The position numbers were made by a program, and so were the translations under genes. Below, piece after piece: positions 56,345-64,000 of a stretch of DNA of 64,000 nt (the stretch's first letter is position 1; every line of letters starts with the position of its first letter). The stretch covers positions 15,681,800 through 15,745,799 of the forward strand of contig JASEVX010000010.1 in assembly GCA_031761405.1 (NCBI GenBank), given 5' to 3'. The notes beneath the pieces are model-generated. The model saw nothing but the letters and a program-made list of their open reading frames with translations, did no database searches and was not told where the DNA came from. This stretch comes from Serripes groenlandicus. Lineage: Eukaryota; Mollusca; Bivalvia; Cardiida; Cardiidae.

Positions 56345-56561
56345 TTAACCCTTTTCCACATACAACAAATTTGCAGCATACGACAAGGAAAATGTCCACT
56401 AAAAAATATGGAAAATCTCTATAATTGTAGGTGTAATCACTGATTCAAGTTGAAAACATTGTGGCAAAAGGAGGAATAGCAAAAATCCCTTTACCACAAT
56501 ATTTTCAAAAGTCATCCGCTGCAGATGCATCAGAATGCATCTACAAGTTGGAAAGAGTTAA
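56345..56561 (+). mobile_element. TTAA MITE, group B
   Basis: TTAACCCTTTTCCACATAC, shortened core, GTCATCCGCTGCAGATGCAT, right end TTGGAAAGAGTTAA, shared with the next copy. Confidence 0.88.
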
Positions 56562-56771
56562 CCCTTTCCCTCATATGACAATTCTGCAGCAGACGTCTTT
56601 GAACATATTTTGTCAAAAAATAGAAAATCTCTATAACTGAATGGATAACCTATGACTAAAAGTGGAAAACATTGTGACAAAATGAGACAATTTCTTCTTT
56701 TGTCGCTATGTTTTCAAAAAGCCGTCTGCTGCAGAGGCGTCAGAAAGCGCCTCTATGAGGGAAAGGGTTAA
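56558..56771 (+). mobile_element. TTAA MITE, group A, core arm deleted
   Basis: TTAACCCTTTCCCTCATATG, AAAATGAGACAATTTCTTC (apex lost), right end ATGAGGGAAAGGGTTAA. Shares TTAA 56558-56561. Confidence 0.92.
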
Positions 56772-56948
56772 ACCAATTAATAAGGGAACAATAGTAATAT
56801 TTAAAGATCGAACATGAAGACAAATATTGTTGAACAAATCAGAAAAATACCTTTTTTTTTAATGTTAAATTGGGATAATAGAACATTACAGTAACTGTTT
56901 TCAAAGGTGATCTGCAAAATGCAGATTCAAACATTTTTTTAATACCAG

Positions 56949-57186
56949 TTAACCCTTTCCCTCATATAGACGCTTTCTGACACCTCAGGCTCTGCAGCAG
57001 ACGGCATTTTGAAAACATAGTGACAAAAGAAGAAATTGCACAAAACGTGCAATTTCTCCTTTTGCCACAATGTTTTCCACTTTTAGTCATAGGTTATCCA
57101 TTCAATTATGGAGATTTTCTATTTTTTTGACAAAATACGTTCAAAGTCGTCTGCTGCAGAATTGCCGTATGAGGGAACAGGGTTAA
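56949..57186 (-). mobile_element. TTAA MITE, group A
   Basis: TTAACCCTTTCCCTCATATA, core GCACAAAACGTGC, right end ATGAGGGAACAGGGTTAA with one inserted base. Confidence 0.93.
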
Positions 57187-57601
57187 ATAAAATGAGTTTG
57201 TGTGTTTCCTAGAGATGGGTACTATTGCTTTGTACCATTTTGATCCACGTTTTTTCGCAATATTTTGTAGGATAGCATACTCACTAGTAAGATTTTTGTC
57301 TTGCTTCATTCCGCAAAATGTTTTCTCGTCATGTTAGCCCTTACCCTGTGTCATCTTGCCTTTGTAGTTCATGATACAGTAAAGCAAAACAAAACATAAG
57401 AAGATCCTCTTTTCTGTTGTTATATTGCCCTGAGAAATTATATCAAACATGATTATTTTTACCAAAATCTATATTTCTCAGTTCTACACAAAGGCAATGT
57501 GTTATTTTGTGACCAAACTTTCCAAAGTTTGTTCTTCACCAAACAAAACTTATATTGTGACATGAGTCACAAATGAGCCAGGCCATGCAAAAACAGATCT
57601 T
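57187..57601. other. Intergenic sequence, nothing recognised
   Basis: AT-rich, without repeat or coding signature. Confidence 0.35.
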
Positions 57602-57810
57602 TTAACCCTTTCCCACTTACAACAAATCTGCTGCAGACAACTGAAAATATCTTTGCAAAAATATGAAAAGTCTCAATATATGCAAGTACGATAATTGAAT
57701 AGTGTTGAAAACATTGTGGCAAAAAGAGAAATTTCTCAATATCTCAATGTTTTCAAAATTCGTCTTCTGCAGACACATCCAAATGGGTCTGTATGAGGGA
57801 GAATGTTTAA
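57602..57810 (+). mobile_element. TTAA MITE, group B
   Basis: TTAACCCTTTCCCACTTAC. The right end has distinctive CAGACACATCCAAATGGG and GAGGGAGAATGTTTAA. Shares TTAA with the next copy. Confidence 0.9.
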
Positions 57811-58037
57811 CCCTTTCCCTCATACGACAATTCTGCAGCAGACGACTTTGAACATATTTTGTTGAAAAATAGAAAATCTCCATAATTGAATGGATAACCT
57901 ATGACTAAAAGTGGAAAACATTGTGGCAAAAGGAGAAATTGCATGTTTTGTGCAATTTCTTCTTTTGTCACTATGTTTTCAAAATGCCGTCTGCTGCAGA
58001 CACATCCAAATGGGACTGTATGAGGGAGAATGTTTAA
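57807..58037 (+). mobile_element. TTAA MITE, group A body with a B-copy right end (chimera)
   Basis: Left arm and core are group A (TTGTTGAAAAATAG, apex GCATGTTTTGTGC). The last 41 bases copy the unusual right end of 57602-57810. Confidence 0.92.
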
Positions 58038-58248
58038 CCCTTTCCCTCATACGACAATTCTGCAGCAGACGACTTTGAACATATTTTGTTGAAAAATAGA
58101 AAATCTCTTTAATTGAAAGGATAACCTTAGACTAAAAGTGGAAAACATTGTGGAAAAAATTGAGCAATTTCTTCTTTTGTCACTATGTTTTGAAAAAGCC
58201 GTCTGCTGCAGAGGTGTCAGAAAGCGTCTATATGAAGGAAAGGGTTAA
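58034..58248 (+). mobile_element. TTAA MITE, group A, sister of the chimera
   Basis: Same TTGTTGAAAAATAG variant as its neighbour. Core arm deleted. Normal A right end ATGAAGGAAAGGGTTAA. Confidence 0.92.
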
Positions 58249-58306
58249 AAAGGTTAAGATTATTGATAATACATGTAGTTATGTATTTGCGTGCATGTAT
58301 TATATA

Positions 58307-58465
58307 CAGAGGTTCAGATAAGGAGAGGGTTTACATTCCCCCCCGTCTATATGAGGGAAAGGGTTATCAAAACCCATTGATTTGACTTGAGTAACCACAA
58401 CATGGGGGTATATGGTAAAAAAAGTTATTTTCAGAACATTCAAGGTGCTCCTTATCTAGAACTTG
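58307..58465. mobile_element. Foldback element, copy 4, with a MITE end inside
   Basis: CAGAGGTTCAGATAAGGAG at the left, CTCCTTATCTAGAACTTG at the right. CGTCTATATGAGGGAAAGGG (58341-58360) is a group A MITE terminus embedded in the left arm. Confidence 0.7.
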
Positions 58466-58994
58466 TGTGTGGACAATTTTCTTTTGGGCATAACTATTCT
58501 CCAAGTTTTCAGTATGTTTGATTGACTATATTTCGAAAAAGTAAAGATTCTGTTCTGAGACTGCTGTGCTTTTTTTTGTTAAGTTGTGTACCGGTAAGTT
58601 GGTTTTCGTACAGTAGGCCCTAAATTGTGTTTATAACACAAAATTAAGAAATGGATTCTAAAATCCTGTTTTTAAATGACAGTCAAAAAAGTTACATATT
58701 AGCTTGGGAGTAAGCTAATTAACAATACCTGCCAATTTATTGTATTCATTTGTACTTTGCTCTTATGTTAACATTTATTTATTTTGCATTATAGGGAGAT
58801 TTTTTTTTTTTTAAATTTGAACCTTCTTTTCAAATTTAAACCTTTTATTGAAATAAATGCATTTTTGATGCTTCATTGCCAGAATTGTGCAATTTCTCCT
58901 TTGTCTACACTTTTTATCAACCTTTCTTGAGTACCTACAACATATGGGGTTGGTTCTGTAAATTGAAAGATGTTACAGGAAAAAACAAGATTTA
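58466..58994. other. Intergenic sequence with short foldback scrap
   Basis: TTGAGTACCTACAACATATG at 58927 resembles a foldback arm. T tract at 58799-58812. Otherwise unassigned. Confidence 0.35.
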
Positions 58995-59191
58995 CTAAGC
59001 CCATTCCTGCTTGCAGACGCATTCTGAGGCATCTTCGGAAGACGTTGACTTGAAATGTTTGTGGCAAAAGGAGAAATTACTTTATGAGCAGTTTGTCCTT
59101 TTGCGACGATTATTCTTATACAAGAGTTAGACTTTCAGTTATTGAGATTTTCCAAATTTTCATCTTACATGTTCTCGAAGTTGTCTACTGC
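58995..59191 (-). mobile_element. TTAA MITE, group B, diverged
   Basis: CTAAGCCCATTCCTGCTTGC, TTTGTGGCAAAAGGAGAAAT, GAAGTTGTCTACTGC at the right, then cut by the next copy. Confidence 0.68.
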
Positions 59192-59422
59192 TTATCCCTT
59201 TTCCTCATACGAGAATTCTGCAGCAGACGACTTTGAACATATTTTGACAAAAAATAGAAAATCTCTATAATTGAATGGATAACCTATGACAAAAAGTGGA
59301 AAACATTGTGTCAAAAGGAGAAATTGCTCGTTTTGAGCAATTTCTTCTTTTGTCAATATGTTTTAAAAAAAGCTGTCTGCTGCAGAGGCGTCAGAAAGTG
59401 TCTATATGAGGGAAAGGGTTAT
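59192..59422 (+). mobile_element. TTAA MITE, group A, TTAT at both ends
   Basis: TTATCCCTTTTCCTCATACG and ATGAGGGAAAGGGTTAT. Core GCTCGTTTTGAGC. TTAT on both sides suggests insertion at a variant target. Confidence 0.92.
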
Positions 59423-59597
59423 CTGGTGTAAATGGGAAGGGATATCATCTAGGCAATGCAATGAAGAAATAAAGATATAAAGAAATTGTGTAAAATGCTT
59501 ATGAGAAATAAAAAAATATGCCTGTATGTTGAAGTATAACATTTCTTATGACTCTGTTTACCCCGTCAATTATGTTAGATTTGTTTTCTGTTTTCGC

Positions 59598-59825
59598 TTA
59601 ATCATTTCCCACCTGCAGATGCATTTTGACGCAATAGCAGCAGAAGACTTTTGAAGTCATTGTGGCCAAAGGTGAAATTGCTCATGATGAGCAATTTTTC
59701 CTTTTGCCACAATGTTTTAAACTTTATTTAACAATAAAGCTACCTTTTATGGAGGTTTTTCAGGTTTTTGTCACTATGTTACCAAATCATCTGCTGCAGA
59801 TTTGTTGTATGTGGGAAAGGGTTAA
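59598..59825 (-). mobile_element. TTAA MITE, group B
   Basis: TTAATCATTTCCCACCTGC, apex GCTCATGATGAGC, ATCATCTGCTGCAGATTTG, right end TATGTGGGAAAGGGTTAA. Confidence 0.9.
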
Positions 59826-60065
59826 CATTATATTAGCTAAAAGTGCTCTTTGTTTATTTGTTTCTTTTTGTTTAGATTTTTAGGTTTGTTTGTGCTACCC
59901 ATTTGTTATTACATATACTCAATTGCGCTGCAGATATGTTACAAGATATGCTACAGATTAGATTTTGTTTACATTGTTTTAGTTTACATCTAGTGAATAT
60001 TAAATTGAATTCATTCCTCTTATGTTCAGCCTCCCTTTTTATATTTCCAACTTTTAATAGGACTT

Positions 60066-60252
60066 TTAACCCTTTCCCAAATGTAGACATGCATAAGACT
60101 TGAAAACATTGTTGCAATAGAAGAAACTACTCATAAAATTTGTCACAATGTTTCTATGTTCTATCATTTACCGAGATTTTTAACATTTTTGCCAACACAT
60201 TTTCAAATAGGTCTGCTGCTGTTTTGTTGTACCATATGTGAGAAAGGGTTAA
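60066..60252 (-). mobile_element. TTAA MITE, group B, core arm deleted
   Basis: TTAACCCTTTCCCAAATGTA, ATTGTTGCAATAGAAG, AGGTCTGCTGCTGTTTTG, right end ATGTGAGAAAGGGTTAA. Confidence 0.87.
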
Positions 60253-60279
60253 CCTCTTTTCGGGAATTAATTAGTCTAG

Positions 60280-60375
60280 TCCACAGAAGTTGACTTGAAA
60301 ACATCGAGTGGGGAAAGGAGAAATTACTCATAATGATCAATTTCTCCTTTTACCACAATGTTTTTTCAAATCTAA
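60280..60375 (-). mobile_element. TTAA MITE core fragment
   Basis: TTGACTTGAAAACATCGAG, AAAGGAGAAATTACTCATAA, TCCTTTTACCACAATG. No termini. Confidence 0.6.
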
Positions 60376-60423
60376 ACTGTACCTCCATTATTTATTGATG
60401 TTAAAACAATTAACTCAGATGCT

Positions 60424-60881
60424 TTAAACCCTTTCCCACATACAAGAAATCTGCAGCAGATGACTTTAACCCTTTCCCTCATACGACAATTCTGTAGCAG
60501 ACGACTTTGAACATATTTTGTCAAAAAATGGAAAATCTCTATAATTGAATGGATAACCTATGACTAAAAGTGGAAAACATTGTGGCGAAAGGAGAAATTG
60601 CTCGTTTTGAGCAATTTCTTCTTTTGTCACTATGTCTTCAAAAAGCAGACTGCTGCAGAGGTGTCAGAAATCATCTATATGAGGGAAAGGGTAAAATACA
60701 TCAAGACAAAAATACGAAACAGCTTTATAAAATCAAAATTATTGTTGAACAAAGTTAAAAAACAATTGTGACAAAAAGGGGAAATTGCTTGTTTTGAGCA
60801 ATTTCATCTTTTGTCATAAAGTTTTCAAAAGTTGTCTGCTGCAGAGGCGTCAGAAAGCATCTGTATGTGGGAAAGGGTTAA
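60424..60881 (+). mobile_element. TTAA MITE, group B, older copy split by an A copy
   Basis: Left arm TTAAACCCTTTCCCACATAC to GCAGATGAC. After the insertion, AATACATCAAGACAAAAATA, core TTGCTTGTTTTGAGCAA, right end GTATGTGGGAAAGGGTTAA. Confidence 0.85.
60466..60694 (+). mobile_element. TTAA MITE, group A, nested in a B copy
   Basis: TTAACCCTTTCCCTCATACG at the left, core GCTCGTTTTGAGC, right end ATGAGGGAAAGGGTAAA (TTAA mutated). Host sequence resumes in register on the other side. Confidence 0.92.
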
Positions 60882-60918
60882 CGCAGATGTCTCAAGAGAC
60901 AGCGTATCGGTTACACCA

Positions 60919-61120
60919 TTAAATCCTTTCCCACGTACATGAATTCTGCAGCAGACGACTTTGAAAACATCTCGTCAAAATATAGAAACTTCCATAAATG
61001 ATACTTAAATTATTGAATTACATTGTGGCAAATGAAGAAATTGTTCCTTTGCGATATCTCTTTCTGCCACAGTGTTTTCAAATGTCATCTGCTGCAGATG
61101 CGTCTGCAAGTGGTCATTAA
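60919..61120 (+). mobile_element. TTAA MITE, group B
   Basis: TTAAATCCTTTCCCACGTAC, core damaged near 61035-61065, GTCATCTGCTGCAGATGCGT, right end AGTGGTCATTAA. A further degraded core lies at 61225-61285. Confidence 0.82.
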
Positions 61121-61411
61121 CTGTTAACTTTGATTCGATCTGTATCAGCTGCTTGACTTCTGCTTAAAAGACATCTTCAGAATAAATTGGGTAAAAGCTG
61201 AGAAAAAAAATGAAAGTGTTGTTTTGACAGAAATGAAAACATTTTTGGAAACAAATTTTTGCCTCAATGTTTTCAAGTTTTCTTTTGAGCAGAATATTCA
61301 AAGTTGCTTATATCGGGTTATCGAATGATAATGGCACATCATCTAACATAGACACTTAAGCAAGGTTGTTATATAATGTGGTTGTTTAGCTTTGTAGTAC
61401 ATTTTCACATC

Positions 61412-61605
61412 CAGAGAACTAGACCAGAGGGAGTCAGCAGGTCTTTTCCGCACAATATTTTTCTTATTACTCAACAAAATCCTATATTGTGGGTATTCAA
61501 AAGAAACGTTTCACTGAGATGATTCTTTTGAGTACCCACAACGTAGGGTTTGAATGTCCAATAAGGATTATAGCACATGAAAAATGCCCCTTATCTAGAG
61601 CTCTG
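61412..61605. mobile_element. Foldback (palindromic) element, copy 5
   Basis: Left CAGAGAACTAGACCAGAGG (diverged), right CCCCTTATCTAGAGCTCTG. Centre arms GTGGGTATTCAAAAGAAACG and GATTCTTTTGAGTACCCAC. Confidence 0.82.
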
Positions 61606-61710
61606 TGTGTGACATCATTTCGATTATCAGAGATTATTAAAAAAAAAAAAAAAAATGAATGACACTTATGTTCTGATTTATACAAAATCAGGTTTTATCA
61701 CATAGTTCAA

Positions 61711-61868
61711 TTAAACCTTTCTCTCATGCAGATTCCTTTCGATAACATTATGGCAAAAGGAGAAGTTGCTCATAATGAGCAATTTCTCCTTTTGCCACAA
61801 TGATTTCAATTCTTATTGAATGATTTTACCATCATTTATAGATATTTTCCATATTTTACCCTAGATAG
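61711..61868 (-). mobile_element. TTAA MITE, group B, right end lost, core intact
   Basis: TTAAACCTTTCTCTCATGC. Core 61744-61803 is a nearly perfect palindrome around GCTCATAATGAGC. Then ATTTTCCATATTTTACCCTAG. Confidence 0.82.
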
Positions 61869-62635
61869 AACATTTGCATTCCTAACTTTGGTGTATTTGG
61901 TTAGAAAATAATATTGAACACATATCTGAGAAATCCATTATCTATATGCATTTTTTAGATTCATTTGAATGATATGACTGAATGAAATGAACTTTCGTGT
62001 CAGTTCTGCTTTGCTCTCGTATTGTACGCAAGACAAAACAGTAAAGGGGAGAAAATCAAATGCAAGACACAATGGATATTGGAAAATTGGTTTCGTCTGC
62101 GTCCAAAATGTCAGAATAAAAATTATTGTAACATTTGTGAAAATGCTTTTTCAATTTTTATACAAGGTTGAAACACTGTGAGAAAAGAGGTGTTTTGCTT
62201 GTTATGCTTTCACAAGTATCTTGTTGCCCATGCATATATTAATGTGATCTGTATGAGGGAAAGGTGGATGTTTTTGTCCAAACCATTTGGATCCGGTTTG
62301 CAGACTATTATTTCATTCGAACATTGTCTTCCGAGAATTAATAGGATCAAAAATATGATTTATTTTGATTACTTATGTGCCTTGCACTGTCTTACAATGG
62401 TCATTAAATGAGTTTTGGGGCAAGGTTAAAATTGTTTCTACACATAGTAACAATAATAAACTTGTTTTAGCATCATGCTTTGTTTTGTTATACAGCCAAT
62501 GTAATTTATTGAAAACCTTAAAATCGAACAATTCTGCAAACGCGTCCTAAATGGAAAAATCTACTAGCATACGATTGTTAACTTTATTGAAAATTATCTC
62601 TTGGCAAAAAGGCTTCGCAGCTACAGAGGATATCA
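61869..62635. other. Intergenic sequence, nothing recognised
   Basis: AT-rich. Small MITE-like traces (CTGTGAGAAAAGAGGTG, TATGAGGGAAAGGTGG) at 62175 and 62252 suggest an old, nearly erased copy. Confidence 0.35.
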
Positions 62636-62876
62636 AGGGCTTGGTGTGAAACGGTTGTAACTAAAATTGGTATTTTTTACCAAGGTTAATCACCTCGCCA
62701 TAATGTTTTTATAAGCGTTAAATAATTTTCCTTGGTAAACAATGGAAATTTAGGTGCCATTCCTCGTTCTGAGCAATGGCACCTAAATTTGCATTGTTTA
62801 CAAAGGGGTCAAAATTGCCCCTAAACCAGAGTTTTCAAAATAGGTTTTTAATTACAACCATTTCACACCAAGCCCT
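62636..62876. mobile_element. Inverted-repeat element AGGGCTTGGTGTG, copy 2
   Basis: Ends AGGGCTTGGTGTGAAACGG and CATTTCACACCAAGCCCT. Internal AAATTTAGGTGCCATT arms. Flanked by CA on both sides. Inverted relative to 47873-48114. Confidence 0.82.
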
Positions 62877-62904
62877 CAATACAGTACAGCCAGGCACTTC
62901 TTGG

Positions 62905-63150
62905 GACGAGCAGCAAGTTGCCAGTTGCTTGAAAAGACTTGTAGTTTGGAGTACTGGTGTGAGAAAGCCAGGAGACACACATGGGTAGGAGTCAATTGGC
63001 TGCTGTGGTTTGACTGAACATTGGTTGAAAACACCAAACAATCAATCTTAACTAGAAGACATTGGCTTGAATGTTGAGTGATCTAAAGGTCATGAGTTTG
63101 ATTTACATATGGGAGGTCTCAAATCACTGGTTCAATCCAGGAAACAGCCA
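62905..63150 (+). repeat. SINE tail and a degraded tRNA-like head
   Basis: GAAAGCCAGGAGACACACAT and CACCAAACAATCAATC match the 3' body of the SINE at 31218. GGTCATGAGTTTGATT and CTGGTTCAATCCAGG at 63091 and 63129 are B-box-like. Confidence 0.5.
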
Positions 63151-63208
63151 CAGGAGTAAATAATATAAGTTTTCAAGAACTTGTATAATCAATGTAAAAT
63201 ATATAATC

Positions 63209-63330
63209 TTGACCCTTTCAAAACATAAACAAATCTGCAGAGGAAGACTTTGGAAACATCTAGGCAAAAATATGGAAATCTCATTAAATGAAATTGTAAT
63301 TATTTGTTGCAAATGGAGAAATCACTCAAC
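63209..63330 (+). mobile_element. TTAA MITE, group B, left half
   Basis: TTGACCCTTTCAAAACAT, ATCTGCAGAGGAAGACTTTG, ATCTAGGCAAAAATATGG, GCAAATGGAGAAATCACTC. Confidence 0.72.
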
Positions 63331-63473
63331 CTCTGAACCGTTTGACTTGTTGTAGTTTCTTGATTGTTGTGGTTGAAGTAGTGGCCTTAATTATTAGTTT
63401 TTCTGTCACTTTACAAGCTAACCATTTACCTGATATGTTATTTCAGGGTAGTCTTCTTTTGAACACACTTTGG

Positions 63474-63675
63474 GATAAAAAAACTCCTTCCATCATACAA
63501 CAAAAGATTCAGGCGAAAATATGGAAAATCTCTACAAATGGAGCAGGATAATTGATTAGAGTTGAAAATATTGTAGCAAAAGTAGAAATTGGAGTTTCTC
63601 CTTTTCCACAATATTTTGTCAAAAAGTCAGTCGCGACAGAGGGCTCAAAATGTGTCTACATGTGGGAAAGTGTAA
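63474..63675 (+). mobile_element. TTAA MITE, group B, diverged
   Basis: ACTCCTTCCATCATACAAC, AAAATATGGAAAATCTCTAC, TTGAAAATATTGTAGC, CTACATGTGGGAAAGTGTAA. Confidence 0.7.
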
Positions 63676-63689
63676 ATTGGCCTAGAAAT

Positions 63690-63734
63690 TCTCAGTCATC
63701 TGCTGCAGATTTGTTGTGTGTGGAAATGAGTAAA
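63690..63734 (-). mobile_element. TTAA MITE right-end fragment
   Basis: CAGTCATCTGCTGCAGATTT and GTGTGTGGAAATGAGTAA. Confidence 0.65.
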
Positions 63735-63763
63735 TAAATTCTTTATTTACGATATCTTTATGA

Positions 63764-63984
63764 TAGAATATTTCTGTATGGTTATACTCATCAAGATAAA
63801 GGAATAATTTGGGAGCATTGAGAGGGTTTATTCTGCATAGAATATTTCTGTATGGTTATACTTATCAAGATAAAGGAATAATTTGGGAGCATTGAGAGGG
63901 TTCATTCTGCATAGAATATTTCTGTATGGTTATACTTATCAAGATAAAGGAATAATTTGGGAGCATTGAGAGGGTTCATTCTGC
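63764..63984. repeat. 74-bp tandem repeat, three copies
   Basis: TAGAATATTTCTGTATGG starts at 63764, 63838 and 63912, a period of 74 bp. The copies differ at only two or three positions, so the array is recent. It stops at 63984, just before the window end. Confidence 0.92.
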
Positions 63985-64000
63985 TTTCTTGTAGATTGTG

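Noticed and set aside
8370..62000. Many small open frames contain the same peptide, [15 protein letters not shown] or [12 protein letters not shown]
   Set aside because: These are translations of the two arms and ends of the TTAA MITE; frames break at random and lie on either strand, so they are not a protein family.
1..64000. CRISPR-like regular repeats
   Set aside because: Repeats are dispersed, in both orientations, 160-250 bp long with TTAA ends, in an intron-containing eukaryotic gene.
1..64000. Endogenous viral or retrotransposon coding sequence
   Set aside because: No reverse transcriptase, integrase, capsid or LTR pair was found on either strand.

Overview
This is eukaryotic nuclear DNA, most likely from a bivalve mollusc. 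The evidence is AT-rich sequence, short exons in long introns, tRNA-derived SINEs, and several repeat styles typical of bivalve genomes (helentron-like and pearl-like elements with internal roughly 150-bp tandem units). I cannot name the species.

The one well-supported gene is a complete, plus-strand cytoplasmic dynein 1 light intermediate chain (DYNC1LI). It has 12 coding exons between 16366 and 55652. All GT-AG junctions keep one reading frame, giving 1467 coding bases and 488 residues. The protein has a G-like domain with a P-loop at residues 51-58, the conserved DYNC1LI core, an SP/TP-rich linker, and the C-terminal adaptor-binding helix. Only about 3.7% of the 39-kb gene body is coding, and intron 10 alone is 17 kb. 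A sharp NRF1-type palindrome lies just upstream of the ATG. An ankyrin-repeat exon of a second, minus-strand gene sits at the left edge (395-593), with a weaker possible exon at 1320-1387.

Nearly everything else is transposable-element DNA. The dominant component is one family of 160-250-bp MITEs. They have TTAA at both ends, terminal inverted repeats TTAACCCTTTCCC, subterminal CTGCAGCAG motifs on both arms, and a long palindromic core around ATTGCTC..GAGCAAT. I recognise close to 60 copies with both ends and more than 20 fragments, roughly a fifth of the window. Two groups are evident. Group A has ends TTAACCCTTTCCCTCATA and the internal segment ATTGAATGGATAACCTATGA. Group B has ends TTAACCCTTTCCCACATAC and is more diverged. 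In MITE entries, + means the long arm (for A, the one containing the internal segment) is on the left. A copies sit inside B copies at TTAA sites, so A is younger. The TTAA target and CCC start suggest a piggyBac-type source; this is inference.

Other elements are: helentron-like elements (TTTAGCTC start, 3' hairpin, then TCTTGTT) at 2400-3063, 20164-21034, 27884, 29988-31137, 34497-35990, 45443-46115, 47033, 52397-53331 and 54166-55195; an inverted pair of a pearl-like element at 7011-8112 and 51687-52391; a tandem-unit element with GTCTCCCC ends at 4851-6391; hAT-like elements with clear ends at 18314-19795, 21610-21829 and 28124-29866; a palindromic foldback family with CTAGATAAGG ends; Tc1/mariner-like elements; and several SINEs. 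Many are nested inside the MITEs. MITEs or their remnants lie 20-31 bases from exons 3, 4, 9, 10 and 11 of the dynein gene.
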